From Fluviicola sp. (lineage in GTDB: Bacteria; Bacteroidota; Bacteroidia; Flavobacteriales_D; Crocinitomicaceae), in the NCBI GenBank assembly GCA_002734085.1, contig NVXV01000010.1, forward strand, positions 1-59,051: a DNA stretch of 59,051 nt, given 5' to 3'. Position numbers and translations under genes: made by a program. This document shows positions 17,313-26,951 of this stretch, one piece after another (within the stretch, counting starts at the first letter, position 1; each line of letters opens with the position of its first letter). The notes beneath the pieces are model-generated. The model did not search any database, was not told the DNA's origin, and worked only from the letters and a program-made list of their open reading frames with translations.

Positions 17313-19214
17313 TTAGTAAGCACGATCTGAGCTCCCTTCAACATAGTTCATAAAAGCTTTGTTAACGACTTTATTCCCGCCAGGAGTTGGATAGTTTCCA
17401 GTAAAATACCAGTCACCCGTATTGTCAGGACAAGCCTCGTGAAGATTTTCTATGGTTTGATATATTATTTTCACTCCCGCTTTCATATTGACAGGCGTTA
17501 ATAACTCTGATATTTTAGCTGAAATTTCATCGGCGCTAAATAAATCATAAATCTCTTTTACGTAATTTTTAATCTGTTCTTTAGGCTTCAATTCCTGCTC
17601 TTTACATTTGCGGTATACTTCATCAATAATGAAAGATTTTCCATTCTCTTTAAGCAGTTCAATAGCGGCTTCGAATGCAATAAAATCTCCCATTCTTGCC
17701 ATGTCGATTCCGTAGCAATCTGGATATCTAATTTGAGGAGCAGAAGAAACAACTACAATGTTTTTTGGCTCTAAACGATCGAGAATTCTCAAAATACTCT
17801 TCTTTAAGGTTGTACCTCTAACAATAGAGTCATCAATAACAATAAGATTATCTTTATTTGGAACAACCGTACCATAAGTGATATCATAAACGTGAGCTAC
17901 CATATCATCTCTTGAATCATCCTGCGTAATAAAAGTTCTCAATTTAGCATCTTTGATAGCTAATTTTTCGAACCGCGTTTTACGAGAAAGTATTTTTTGT
18001 AGAGATTCAGTGGAAGTATCACTTCCCAGAGCCTGAATTGCTTCAAGTTTTTCTTCGTTCAAATAGTCTTCCAGTCCTTTCATCATGCCATAAAACGACA
18101 TTTCTGCTGTGTTCGGAATAAATGAAAAAACGGAATTATCTAAATCATTATCAATTGATTCAATGATTTGAGGAACTAGTAATTGCCCCAACTTTTTTCT
18201 TTCATTGTAAATATCAAAATCATTTCCTCTTGAGAAATAAATTCGCTCAAAAGAACACGCCTTTCTTTCAAGTGGTTCGTTAATCATTATTTCACTAACG
18301 TCACCTGATTTTTTGATTACCAGTGCATGACCAGGCTTCAGTTCTTTAATGTTCTCTTTTCTTAAATCAAAGGCAGTTTGAATTACTGGACGTTCAGATG
18401 TAACAACGCAAATTTCGTCATCTTCATACCAAAATGCAGGTCGAATTCCTGAAGGATCTCGCATAACAAAAGCATCTCCATGACCAAACAGTCCCGACAT
18501 AGTATATCCACCGTCCCAATCTTCAGATGCATTTTTTAGAATTCCTTCTATATCTAAGTTCTCAGCAATTTTTGAAGAGATTTCTTTATTATTGTATCCT
18601 TGTGATTTGTATTGTTGAAATAAACGTTCGTTTTCTTCATCTAAAAAGTGCCCAATTTTTTCTAAAACCGTTACAGTGTCAGATTTCTCTTTTGGGTGCT
18701 GACCAATATTTAGAAGCACATCAAATAATTCGTCTACATTAGTTAGATTGAAATTCCCCGCAACAACAAGATTTCTCGTCATCCAATTGTTTTGTCTTAA
18801 AAATGGGTGACAACTCTCAATACTGTTTTTTCCAAAAGTTCCATAGCGCAAATGCCCTAAAAATAACTCGCCAGTAAAGCCTGCGTTTTTCTTTAGGAAA
18901 TCAATATCAGTAAGTTTTTCAGGAGCTATTTTTTCAATATCTTCAAATGCACGATTTATTTTTGCAAAAATATCCTGAAGTGGCTTTTGGTCAATTGAGC
19001 GATGACGAGAAATATATCTCTCCCCCGGTTTCATGTCAAGTTTAATGTTGGCGATACCCGCACCATCTTGACCTCTATTGTGCTGTTTTTCCATCAATAA
19101 ATACATCTTATTCAGGCCGTAAAATGCTGTACCGTATTTATCTACAAAGTATTCAAGGGGTTTCTTCAATCGAAGAAGTGCAATACCGCACTCATGCTTA
19201 ATCGCATCACTCAT
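17313..19214 (-). CDS. purF: Amidophosphoribosyltransferase (glutamine PRPP amidotransferase)
   Basis: 633 aa. The N-terminus has a class II glutamine amidotransferase domain: KHECGIALLRL places the nucleophilic Cys at position 9, so an eight-residue propeptide must be removed. NRGQDGAGIA and GHLRYGTFG follow. The C-terminal phosphoribosyltransferase domain has the PRPP loop NLIVIDDSIVRGTTLKKSI. The protein is over 100 residues longer than typical E. coli-type PurF, with insertions in the linker (such as AEMSFYGMMKGLEDYLNE), which matches the long Bacteroidota form. It catalyses the first committed step of purine synthesis. First gene of the purF, histidine kinase, gpmI operon; a -7 box lies 20 bases upstream. 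Confidence 0.93.
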   Translation of the reverse strand: MSDAIKHECGIALLRLKKPLEYFVDKYGTAFYGLNKMYLLMEKQHNRGQDGAGIANIKLDMKPGERYISRHRSIDQKPLQDIFAKINRAFEDIEKIAPEKLTDIDFLKKNAGFTGELFLGHLRYGTFGKNSIESCHPFLRQNNWMTRNLVVAGNFNLTNVDELFDVLLNIGQHPKEKSDTVTVLEKIGHFLDEENERLFQQYKSQGYNNKEISSKIAENLDIEGILKNASEDWDGGYTMSGLFGHGDAFVMRDPSGIRPAFWYEDDEICVVTSERPVIQTAFDLRKENIKELKPGHALVIKKSGDVSEIMINEPLERKACSFERIYFSRGNDFDIYNERKKLGQLLVPQIIESIDNDLDNSVFSFIPNTAEMSFYGMMKGLEDYLNEEKLEAIQALGSDTSTESLQKILSRKTRFEKLAIKDAKLRTFITQDDSRDDMVAHVYDITYGTVVPNKDNLIVIDDSIVRGTTLKKSILRILDRLEPKNIVVVSSAPQIRYPDCYGIDMARMGDFIAFEAAIELLKENGKSFIIDEVYRKCKEQELKPKEQIKNYVKEIYDLFSADEISAKISELLTPVNMKAGVKIIYQTIENLHEACPDNTGDWYFTGNYPTPGGNKVVNKAFMNYVEGSSDRAY

Positions 19215-19233
19215 GGATTCTAGTTTTTCTTTA

Positions 19234-19241
19234 CAAAAATA
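19234..19241 (-). promoter_or_regulatory. Candidate -7 box TATTTTTG for purF operon
   Basis: On the minus strand TATTTTTG matches TAnnTTTG exactly and lies 20 bases before the purF start, giving a leader of roughly a dozen bases. No clear -33 TTTG is visible at the expected distance. Confidence 0.4.
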
Positions 19242-19410
19242 GGGTTATTATCTGTTTTGACATTAATTTTTCATGTATCGTTTAGATTAATTAGTTAAAA
19301 AGGCAACTATTTGTACATAATTCAGTTATAATAATACCATTTAAAACGGATGTCAACTATTTTAACACAAATACTTATGTGGTTGATATTGAATTTAGTA
19401 AATTTGGATT

Positions 19411-22400
19411 ATGTGTAAAGGGTTCTATTTCATCCTCTTATTGCTGCTCTTTCCCATGCTTCTTTTGGGACAGGAGGAGAATTGGATGCATCCAAATGAA
19501 GGACAATGGGATGAAAAAATTCTTTATAAAGTTGAACTGGTTCAAGGTGAATTTTTAATCGAAAAGGATAAATTCACTTACGCACTCCATAATTTTTCTG
19601 ACGTATACAATCATGCTCATGAAGATGATGGGAGTCATCATGAAGAAGAGGAACTTAAAATGCATACCGTTCAATCGATATTTAAGCACTCTTCTTGGGG
19701 AGGAGAGTTGAGAGAAGAAAGAACATCTGACTTCTATCGCAATTATTTTATTGGAAGTGATTCAACAAAATGGGCTAAAAAAGTTCATTCTATTCAACTG
19801 TTGAGAATGATTGATTTCTATCCAGGGATTGATTTGATTATTGAGACAAAACCCGAATCTATAAAATATAGTTTTGATGTTTCGCCTGGAGCTGATCCTT
19901 CTGTAATAAAAATAGAACATATTGGAGCGTCGAAAGTTAGTTTGGAAAATGATCAATTGAATATTCATACTCGATTTGGGCCGATTGTCGAAAAGAATTT
20001 GAAAGTCTGGAACCAATCTGAAGAAGGAAGAATATCTCATGTTGGTGCGAGTTTTAAATTGGATAGTTCAATGGTTACGTTTGAATTGGGCGAGTCTTAC
20101 GACTCAAGTGAAAGATTAATTATTGACCCTGAGTTGACATTTTCCACTTTTACTGGGTCGAGTGCAGATAACTGGGGATTTACTGCTGCACCAGATAATA
20201 ACACAAACTTATTTGCAGGCGGAATTGTTTTCGGTACTGGATATCCTATTTCAACTGGGGCATATGATAATACATACAACGGTGGAGAGGGATCATTAGC
20301 TTTCGATATCGGCATTTCTAAGTTTAGCGCTGACGGTGCAAATCTACTTTATTCAACCTATGTTGGGGGAACTAAAAACGAAACGCCAAACTCAATTGTA
20401 ACGAATGCCCAAAATGAATTATTTGTTTTAGGTGTCTCAAGTTCTCAGGACTTCCCGATTACTGCAGGTGCTTATCAGGTTGTCCATGCAGGAGGGACAA
20501 CTACCACTCAAAATAGTTTGACCTTTGCAGGTACAGATATCGTAGTATTCAAGTTGAGCAATGATGGAACTAGTTTAATCGCAAGTACTTTTATAGGTGG
20601 TACAGGGAACGATGGTCTTAATTTATCTAATTTAAGTTATAATTATGGTGACCAATTTAGAGGAGAAATAATTGTCGATAATAACGGAGATGTGCTTTTG
20701 GCAAGTTCATCGAGGTCTGGAAATTTTCCAACTCCAAATGGGTTTGATAATGCGATTGGTGGGTCTCAGGATGCAGTTGTATCGAAATTGTCACCTGATC
20801 TAACTAATCTAATCTGGTCCACTTATTTAGGTGGTTCAGATGATGATACTGGCTTTGCCCTTCAAGTGTCTTCTACTAATAATGTTTATGTAACAGGAGG
20901 TACGGCTTCCAGTAACATGAATTTGTCGAATGGTCACGTTTCGAGTTATTTTGGAGGTAGAGATGGTTACTTGATTCAATTGGACGGAACAACTTCAGCA
21001 CCAATTAGTGGGACTTATATTGGTACTTCTTCGTATGATCAAAGTTATTTTGTGCAATTGGATTTAGATGATAACGTTTATGTTTTTGGACAGTCAAGTG
21101 GAAACATGACGATTTCTCCAGGAGTATACAACAATCCGAATTCTGGACAATTTATTAGTAAGTATAGCTCAGATTTGAGTACGCGGGCATGGTCTACAGT
21201 AGTAGGTGGTGGAAATGGCAATGTTGAAATTTCACCTACAGCTTTCTTGGTTTCTAATTGTGATGAAATTTATTATGCAGGCTGGGGTGGGTCTACAAAC
21301 CAGTCTGGTCAGGCAACTACTAGTACAACTAATAATTTCCCAACAACAAGTGATGCTTTTGATCCAAATACAAGTGGTAACAACTTTTATGTCGCTGTTT
21401 TAGATGATGATGCAGCAGCATTGAATTATGCGACGTTCATGGGTGGAGTGAATAGTTATCCGAACCACGTTGATGGAGGAACGAGTAGATTCGATAAAGG
21501 AGGAAGAATTTATCATGCTGTTTGTGCAGCTTGTAATGGCAGCAATAGTGGCTTTGTAACAACACCAGGTGCGTATTCAAACGTCAATGGAACCGCAAGT
21601 AGGTGTAATTTAGCTGCGTTTAAATTTGATTTGAGTACAATCGAATCTACAATCTCAGTTCCAGACCCCTTCGTTTGTATACCAAACGCTGTAGTATTTG
21701 TCAATAATTCGCAAAACGGAAATGAATATTACTGGGATTTTGGAGATGGTAACACGAGTACAGAGTTCGAACCGTCTCATAATTACACTTCCCCTGGTGA
21801 TTATCAAGTTTTACTTGTTGTGAGTGATACGAATGCTTGCTTTGAGCCTGATTCGAGTTATTTTGATGTTTCAATTGGATTGTTTGAGGGTGCAATTGTT
21901 CAGCCTCCAGCACCTGTTTGTCCTGGGACTCCATATCAATTAGAAGCATCGGGAGGAACTCAATACGCATGGACTCCAGCGCAATACCTAGATGATTCAA
22001 CGAGTGCTACGCCCACCGCCACAGTAGACCAAACTACAGAGTTTACCGTGATTGTATCTGATAGTTGTGGTGCTGATACTTTATCTGCAACGTTGGATGT
22101 TTATGGGGGGAATGTCGAAAGTATAGATGATTTAATTATTTGCCGAGGAGATACAATTAGTCTTTGGGCTACAGGAGGAGTTAGTTATGAATGGAGTGAT
22201 GCAAGTGATATACTTAGCGACCCAACAGAAGATACGGTGGAAATAGCGCCTGAATTTGATACGGAATACAATGTTTTAATAACTACAGCGGAAGGGTGTG
22301 AGATTGAAGAAACGGTTCTGGTTGATGTTTATCAAGATGTTCCTGATCCTCAGATAGAAGACACAATTCCATTATGTAGGGGAGATGAAGTAACTGTAAC

Positions 22401-23298
22401 AGTAAGTGGAGCACCATCTTTTGAATGGTTCCCAAATCAGGACATTAGCACGAATACGGGACCAGTAGTGGTGATAAACACAGCCGTAGATAGATGGTAT
22501 TATGTAGATTTTACCAATCCTTGTGGGACAGTTCGCGATAGTGTATTTATTGATGTGATTGATGTTAACCCTCAAGCTGGAAACGACACGATTGTTTGTC
22601 CAGGCGAACCTGCATATCTCTGGGCTAGTGGAGGTGTAGAATATAGTTGGACACCTTCAAACTCTGTTAATAATCCATTTGATTCAATTGTAACTGTCTT
22701 GCCACAATATGCAACAACATACTCTGTATTGGTTACGGATGAGAATGGTTGTTCTGCCAGTACAAATGTTTTTGTTGATCACTACCCTTTACCTTTTGTT
22801 CAAACAAGTCCGGATTATTATGGGTTTGAGGGAGACGAGGTACAGTTAGATGCAGAAGGAAGTAGTAGTACAGGTAGTTATACTTGGAGTCCAAGTGAAT
22901 ACTTGAGTTGTGTAAATTGCCAATCTCCAGTGACAACAACTCCTAGTACTTTAACCTATGAAGTAGAGTTTGTCGATGAAAATGGCTGTAAAGCTACTGA
23001 TGACGTAACGATCTACTTTGAAGGAATAATATATGTGCCAAATACATTTACACCTGATAATAGCGGTAATAACGACTATTTCTTCCCAAAAGGAGGGAAT
23101 ATAGTTGATTACGAAATGATGATTTTCAATCGATGGGGTGAGCTTATATTTGAATCAGAAAGTTTCAACGATAGATGGGACGGAACCTACGCGAACGGAC
23201 TGCCTTGTCCTGACGGGACGTATGTTTGGAAAATTATTTACGAAGATGTGATGGGTAATCGCGAAGAGATTGTTGGTCATGTTAATTTGCTGAGGTAA
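19411..23298 (+). CDS. T9SS-secreted propeller/PKD protein with DUF7948-like N-terminus and CHU_C C-terminus
   Basis: 1295 aa. After a signal peptide (FYFILLLLLFPMLLLGQ) comes an N-terminal domain (about 22-230: WMHPNEGQWDEKILYK, RMIDFYPGIDLIIE, YSFDVSPGADPS) of the type now called DUF7948. SBBP-like propeller units follow to about residue 740 (FSADGANLLYSTYVGG, FPITAGAY). A PKD domain (GNEYYWDFGDGNTS) is at about 765-845. Ig-like beta domains of the 'CPG..YxLxAxGG..YxWxP' kind follow. The terminal gliding-motility-associated domain (VPNTFTPDNSGNNDYF, IFNRWGELIFES, PDGTYVWKI) is the type B T9SS signal. It is likely a surface filament or adhesive protein. The gene is flanked by intergenic DNA on both sides. 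Confidence 0.93.
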   Translation: MCKGFYFILLLLLFPMLLLGQEENWMHPNEGQWDEKILYKVELVQGEFLIEKDKFTYALHNFSDVYNHAHEDDGSHHEEEELKMHTVQSIFKHSSWGGELREERTSDFYRNYFIGSDSTKWAKKVHSIQLLRMIDFYPGIDLIIETKPESIKYSFDVSPGADPSVIKIEHIGASKVSLENDQLNIHTRFGPIVEKNLKVWNQSEEGRISHVGASFKLDSSMVTFELGESYDSSERLIIDPELTFSTFTGSSADNWGFTAAPDNNTNLFAGGIVFGTGYPISTGAYDNTYNGGEGSLAFDIGISKFSADGANLLYSTYVGGTKNETPNSIVTNAQNELFVLGVSSSQDFPITAGAYQVVHAGGTTTTQNSLTFAGTDIVVFKLSNDGTSLIASTFIGGTGNDGLNLSNLSYNYGDQFRGEIIVDNNGDVLLASSSRSGNFPTPNGFDNAIGGSQDAVVSKLSPDLTNLIWSTYLGGSDDDTGFALQVSSTNNVYVTGGTASSNMNLSNGHVSSYFGGRDGYLIQLDGTTSAPISGTYIGTSSYDQSYFVQLDLDDNVYVFGQSSGNMTISPGVYNNPNSGQFISKYSSDLSTRAWSTVVGGGNGNVEISPTAFLVSNCDEIYYAGWGGSTNQSGQATTSTTNNFPTTSDAFDPNTSGNNFYVAVLDDDAAALNYATFMGGVNSYPNHVDGGTSRFDKGGRIYHAVCAACNGSNSGFVTTPGAYSNVNGTASRCNLAAFKFDLSTIESTISVPDPFVCIPNAVVFVNNSQNGNEYYWDFGDGNTSTEFEPSHNYTSPGDYQVLLVVSDTNACFEPDSSYFDVSIGLFEGAIVQPPAPVCPGTPYQLEASGGTQYAWTPAQYLDDSTSATPTATVDQTTEFTVIVSDSCGADTLSATLDVYGGNVESIDDLIICRGDTISLWATGGVSYEWSDASDILSDPTEDTVEIAPEFDTEYNVLITTAEGCEIEETVLVDVYQDVPDPQIEDTIPLCRGDEVTVTVSGAPSFEWFPNQDISTNTGPVVVINTAVDRWYYVDFTNPCGTVRDSVFIDVIDVNPQAGNDTIVCPGEPAYLWASGGVEYSWTPSNSVNNPFDSIVTVLPQYATTYSVLVTDENGCSASTNVFVDHYPLPFVQTSPDYYGFEGDEVQLDAEGSSSTGSYTWSPSEYLSCVNCQSPVTTTPSTLTYEVEFVDENGCKATDDVTIYFEGIIYVPNTFTPDNSGNNDYFFPKGGNIVDYEMMIFNRWGELIFESESFNDRWDGTYANGLPCPDGTYVWKIIYEDVMGNREEIVGHVNLLR

Positions 23299-23330
23299 GG
23301 TTTTTCTTGAATTTCTGAATAGAGACCAAA

Positions 23331-23390
23331 GACCACGAGATGTAATCTCGCAACAGCTTTGGCTGGTAGAGAATCAATAAGCATTCTGCG
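23331..23390 (+). repeat. Palindromic REP-like element, copy B
   Basis: Two small hairpins in a row: CGAGAT-GTA-ATCTCG (23336-23350) and CAGC-TTTG-GCTG (23354-23365), then GGTAG at 23365-23369. The core aligns with the larger palindrome at 24335-24394 (shared GATG-N-AATC-N-CGCA, AGCT and GGTAG). The rest of the 119-base gap after the CHU_C gene shows no terminator. Confidence 0.55.
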
Positions 23391-23417
23391 ATCTGACGAT
23401 AAACTATCACACTTACT

Positions 23418-23855
23418 CTAATTTGACTTTTGTCTTATCATTTGATTTAAACTATCAAATTCCTTCATATGTTTTTCAAAGTCAAAATCAGTACTTGGAA
23501 TTTTATTTGGATTATAAATTATCAAATCAGAACTATCATTTTTACTTAAAATAAAACTATAGTATTCACGTTTTTCACCAAATTGTATTTTAAATAGACC
23601 ATCTAATAATAAATCACTAATTAGTTCATCTCTATCTTGAATTCCATCTAAACAGACTTCAAAAACAGATTTATTCACTTTTGACAATTCAATTTTCTTT
23701 TCGTTGTATTCTATTGAAATAGTTTTAAACTGATTGAACTCATTGTTGTAAGTTGAAACCTTCAGGATGCTGTTGCATTTATTTTCTCGAATATCAGTTT
23801 TACAACTGAGTGATATAAAAATTATAAAACAAAAGATTAAAGCCTTTTTTATCAT
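23418..23855 (-). CDS. Small hypothetical lipoprotein
   Basis: 145 aa from the second ATG (23855), which is preceded by AAGGA at a good distance; the first ATG at 23867 would add four residues. The signal sequence ends in a lipobox-like FISLSC. The mature part is charged and Ser/Lys/Asp-rich (FNQFKTISIEYNEKKIELSK, REYYSFILSKNDSSDLIIYN) without a domain I recognise. It is oriented away from the CHU_C gene and follows a second small lipoprotein gene. The pair lies between two related palindromic elements. Function unknown. Confidence 0.65.
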   Translation of the reverse strand: MIKKALIFCFIIFISLSCKTDIRENKCNSILKVSTYNNEFNQFKTISIEYNEKKIELSKVNKSVFEVCLDGIQDRDELISDLLLDGLFKIQFGEKREYYSFILSKNDSSDLIIYNPNKIPSTDFDFEKHMKEFDSLNQMIRQKSN

Positions 23856-23907
23856 TATTTCCTTCATAATTACAAGTTACTTAATAACCATAATCAATTC
23901 CTTGTAG

Positions 23908-24306
23908 CTAGATGTCCATCACATTTTCATTTACCTTTAATACAGAGTCTAAATACGCTACTTCATTAACTACCTGCTCCATCTTTAATTCTGATGTATC
24001 TGTTCCAGTAAGATAAAGCCCACTATTGAAATTTATACTTTGAACGAATCTTTTGTTCTCCTTAACATAGGTTCGATTTAAATTCATTTCTTGATTCGAT
24101 AAATAGTAATTTAAGAACCCTAAATATCTGTATATAGCGTGTTTTCGATGTGCCAAGCTGTCAAGGTAGAGCGTGATGCGCAATGAATCATTCGTTACGC
24201 TACGCTGATTTCTATTACTGTTTTCCTGATTGTCAATTTTATTATCAACTGTTTCACTATTACAAGATGAAATTATAATTATCAAAAAAATTAAAAATCG
24301 ACTCAT
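23908..24306 (-). CDS. Small hypothetical lipoprotein
   Basis: 132 aa. The signal peptide MSRFLIFLIIIISSC ends in a lipobox. It is followed by an Asn/Asp/Gln-rich spacer and a helical region (RITLYLDSLAHRKHAIYRYL...NYYLSNQEMNLNRTYVKENKRF). No family recognised. It sits upstream of, and in the same direction as, the lipoprotein at 23418, with 52 bases between, so the two probably share a transcript. A perfect long palindrome lies about 35-90 bases before its start. Confidence 0.65.
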   Translation of the reverse strand: MSRFLIFLIIIISSCNSETVDNKIDNQENSNRNQRSVTNDSLRITLYLDSLAHRKHAIYRYLGFLNYYLSNQEMNLNRTYVKENKRFVQSINFNSGLYLTGTDTSELKMEQVVNEVAYLDSVLKVNENVMDI

Positions 24307-24334
24307 TTTACTTCATTTATTCTGTTCAAGTACT

Positions 24335-24394
24335 CAGATTCCCAGCTACTGCGCGATGCAATCGCGCAGTAGCTGGGGTAGTTATCTGAATCTG
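24335..24394 (+). repeat. Long palindromic REP-like element, copy A
   Basis: A perfect 17-bp inverted repeat (24341-24357 with 24361-24377) around a GCA loop. It is embedded in an outer 7-bp inverted repeat CAGATTC / GAATCTG (24335-24341 with 24388-24394). Neither strand has a T-run after it, so it is not an ordinary terminator. Its GC-rich arms contrast with AT-rich surroundings. The core resembles the element at 23331-23390. Confidence 0.75.
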
Positions 24395-24499
24395 CAAAGA
24401 AAGTTAACCTTATCTACAAATGTCAACTACAAACATAAAAAAAACCTACCAAGCCTAAACTCAGTAGATTTCTAAAGTATTATATAGCATTAATGTAAT

Positions 24500-26854
24500 C
24501 TAGTGAACAACAACCATTCTTTGTGGTTGAGTTGTTTCTCCTTGAATTGTTACGCTTACAAAGTATACGCCTTGGTCATAACTTGAAACATCTAAAGGAA
24601 TTACATTAGTTTGGTGAGAAATTTCAGTTTTATTTACAACTTTACCAGTAGCATCAACAATTGTAATGTTCGCGTTACTGGTATATTTAGTTAAAGCGAT
24701 TTGCACCTGATCGTTTGATGGATTCGGAATTAACTTGAAAGTAGACAACTCGTTTTCATCCAAACTAGCGTCGTCCTCTACGTCATAAAGTATTTCAAAA
24801 TCATCGAAGTAATATCCATCTTCACTAACACCTCCATCTGATTCAAGTATAAATCTAAACATTATTTCTTCGCCTAAATAATCGCTTAAACTGATTTCTT
24901 CAAGTACCCAGCTATTTTGTGTTCCGTCATACAAAGGTTCTCCTACTGGTTGAGGTTGTCCCCAGTTTTGAACACCGGGTCTCGTATATTTACCGCATTG
25001 TGGAATCCAGGTATTACCGAAATCAGTTGATACTTGAAATTGAACATAGTCATAACCAGACTCTATGTCCCACTTTGCTCTAAATCGCGTGTATGCACCA
25101 GTTGCATCCGTTAGATCAATCGTATCATTGAATACATATTCACTGAATGTATTGTCATTGTAATCATTGTTCGGACTATCTGTAAAAGAGAAGTCAGGAG
25201 AAAAGAAATCTTCAGAAGTTAAACTCCAATCTCCCGTCCAGTTATCAGCATTTGCTGCATCGTCTGAGAATTGTAGCGTCGCATCGCCGAAAGTCTTGGT
25301 AATCGTATCTCTCTTCACCCAGTCACCATTATCTGTAGCCAATACATATTTGATTTCATCGCCATATTGAATAGCAGGATCTAAAGTATAAGAAATGGTA
25401 CCTGTTTGAATCTCTTCAATTACTAAGTTGTAAGGAATTGAACTACCCACAGATTGAATTCCTGTTAATGGTTCAATACTTACCGTTAAAGTTCCATTTT
25501 GTTGACCGAGGCGTTGAATTTCGTGATTAAAATCTCCTGACATATTAACAATCGTAGAAGAAAGATCAGTACTTTCGGTCACACCATAAACCAAAGGAAG
25601 ATGAGCCATAACCAGATTAGGGTAGAGCATATCAATACAATCTGGAGTTATTTGATTAACAGGTGGCCAAAATCCATTGAACCCAACTTCTGGAGTCACG
25701 GCAAAAACGCCTTCGTCTTTATACATGTAATCATCTGAATCACCTGAAGCAGGATATAGTCCAGAACTCTTGTACTGTTCATAATTGTTGAATCCTACCA
25801 TATGGCTGGTATATGCATCAAAGTAATCATGGTCCACAGCAAATTCTTGATTTGTCGCCCCGATAGGGTATAAGAGAATACCACCATGCGTGTGAGCGTT
25901 GAAAGCAAAAGAAATATTCCAGTTTTCAGCAATTTTCTTCATGTTTTTAGTTTCTGGTTCTGAGAAAGGGCCAGAACCTGGATAAACGTCACTGTTTTCG
26001 TCTCCAGTATCAACACCAGTTGTTCCCCATTGGTAGGAGTAGTTTCTATTAAGATCAACTCCAGGATTGCTATTACCAACGTTTGGATTTTTATTTTTAC
26101 GATGCATTCCACCACCATTTGGATCATTTACTACGTTGTGAACGTAACCGTCTGGGTTAATCATTGGAACACAAAATATTTCTAAGTTATCCATCAAGTA
26201 AGTAACTTCAGGATTAGTACCATAATTTTCTAGCATATACCACATAAAGAAAATAGTTTCTGAAAGTGAACCAGGTTCTCTAGCATGGTGTAAAGAAGAA
26301 TATAATACTCTAGGCTTACTTTGATCAACTGTTGGATCATTTGACATTTTTACGTAAAAGATTTCACGTCCTTCATGAGACAAAGTATCTGAGATTCCAG
26401 CACGTTGAGTTATTAAGTTAGGAAACTGGGCATACATGTCATCTAAAATATCTAAATACTCTTGGTACGTATAAAAACCAGCCATAGAACCAAGTGAGAA
26501 ATTTGAAGGAACAGCAGGATCGAAAGAACCGCCCGAATTCTCTGGGCATGTTTCATTTTTTAATTCTCCTGTGTTTTGATAAGCTCTTTCTACATAAAAA
26601 GCTTTTACATCTTCAATTAAGATATCTACTTTGAAGCCTGCGTCTTTTACTTTTTGAATTTCACTTTCCGAAAAATCACTGATAACAAAGGTGTTTTTCT
26701 TTACCACAGAGTGATCTATTGCTAGTCCTAGGTTTGCTAGTTCATTAATCGTTTCGCTCGTTGTCCAAATTTTCGCTCTAGAGTATTGCTCTTGACAAAA
26801 AGCGCTTATAATGAGTATATTAGTTAGGAATAATAAAAATAAATTCTTTTTCAT
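24500..26854 (-). CDS. Secreted M14 zinc carboxypeptidase with T9SS type A sorting domain
   Basis: 784 aa. A signal peptide (to ...ISAFCQ) is followed by an N-terminal prodomain-like segment (about 20-115). The M14 domain has the zinc ligands HxxE in SLHHAREPGS, then CVPMINPDGYVHN, GVDLNRNYSYQWG, the third zinc His in FNAHTHGGILLYP, and the catalytic-Glu region VTPEVGFNGFWPP. Beyond it are a CARDB/jelly-roll-like region with DVEDD and a C-terminal type A sorting domain (FKLIPNPSNDQVQIAL...ITIVDATGKVV...GVYFVSV). It should act on extracellular peptides outside the cell. A TAAATTCG box on the minus strand (26879-26886) may be its -7 element. Confidence 0.93.
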   Translation of the reverse strand: MKKNLFLLFLTNILIISAFCQEQYSRAKIWTTSETINELANLGLAIDHSVVKKNTFVISDFSESEIQKVKDAGFKVDILIEDVKAFYVERAYQNTGELKNETCPENSGGSFDPAVPSNFSLGSMAGFYTYQEYLDILDDMYAQFPNLITQRAGISDTLSHEGREIFYVKMSNDPTVDQSKPRVLYSSLHHAREPGSLSETIFFMWYMLENYGTNPEVTYLMDNLEIFCVPMINPDGYVHNVVNDPNGGGMHRKNKNPNVGNSNPGVDLNRNYSYQWGTTGVDTGDENSDVYPGSGPFSEPETKNMKKIAENWNISFAFNAHTHGGILLYPIGATNQEFAVDHDYFDAYTSHMVGFNNYEQYKSSGLYPASGDSDDYMYKDEGVFAVTPEVGFNGFWPPVNQITPDCIDMLYPNLVMAHLPLVYGVTESTDLSSTIVNMSGDFNHEIQRLGQQNGTLTVSIEPLTGIQSVGSSIPYNLVIEEIQTGTISYTLDPAIQYGDEIKYVLATDNGDWVKRDTITKTFGDATLQFSDDAANADNWTGDWSLTSEDFFSPDFSFTDSPNNDYNDNTFSEYVFNDTIDLTDATGAYTRFRAKWDIESGYDYVQFQVSTDFGNTWIPQCGKYTRPGVQNWGQPQPVGEPLYDGTQNSWVLEEISLSDYLGEEIMFRFILESDGGVSEDGYYFDDFEILYDVEDDASLDENELSTFKLIPNPSNDQVQIALTKYTSNANITIVDATGKVVNKTEISHQTNVIPLDVSSYDQGVYFVSVTIQGETTQPQRMVVVH

Positions 26855-26951
26855 AGTATAGCATTTTACGCTAAAGTACGAATTTACTATGGATTTAAAG
26901 AAATATAATTGATGAAAGGTATGAATTGTTTATTGATGTGACAAAACCATT

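Noticed and set aside
19399-19406. TAAATTTG as promoter of the 1295-aa gene
   Set aside because: It ends 4 bases before the ATG and has no spaced TTTG; likely chance, though a leaderless mRNA cannot be ruled out.
21701-22000. 99-aa minus-strand ORF within the 1295-aa gene
   Set aside because: Low-complexity Gln/His/Ser shadow of the PKD region, no start context.
24335-24394. Rho-independent terminator of the M14 carboxypeptidase gene
   Set aside because: The stem is strong but neither side has a T-run; its match to the element at 23331 better fits a dispersed palindrome.
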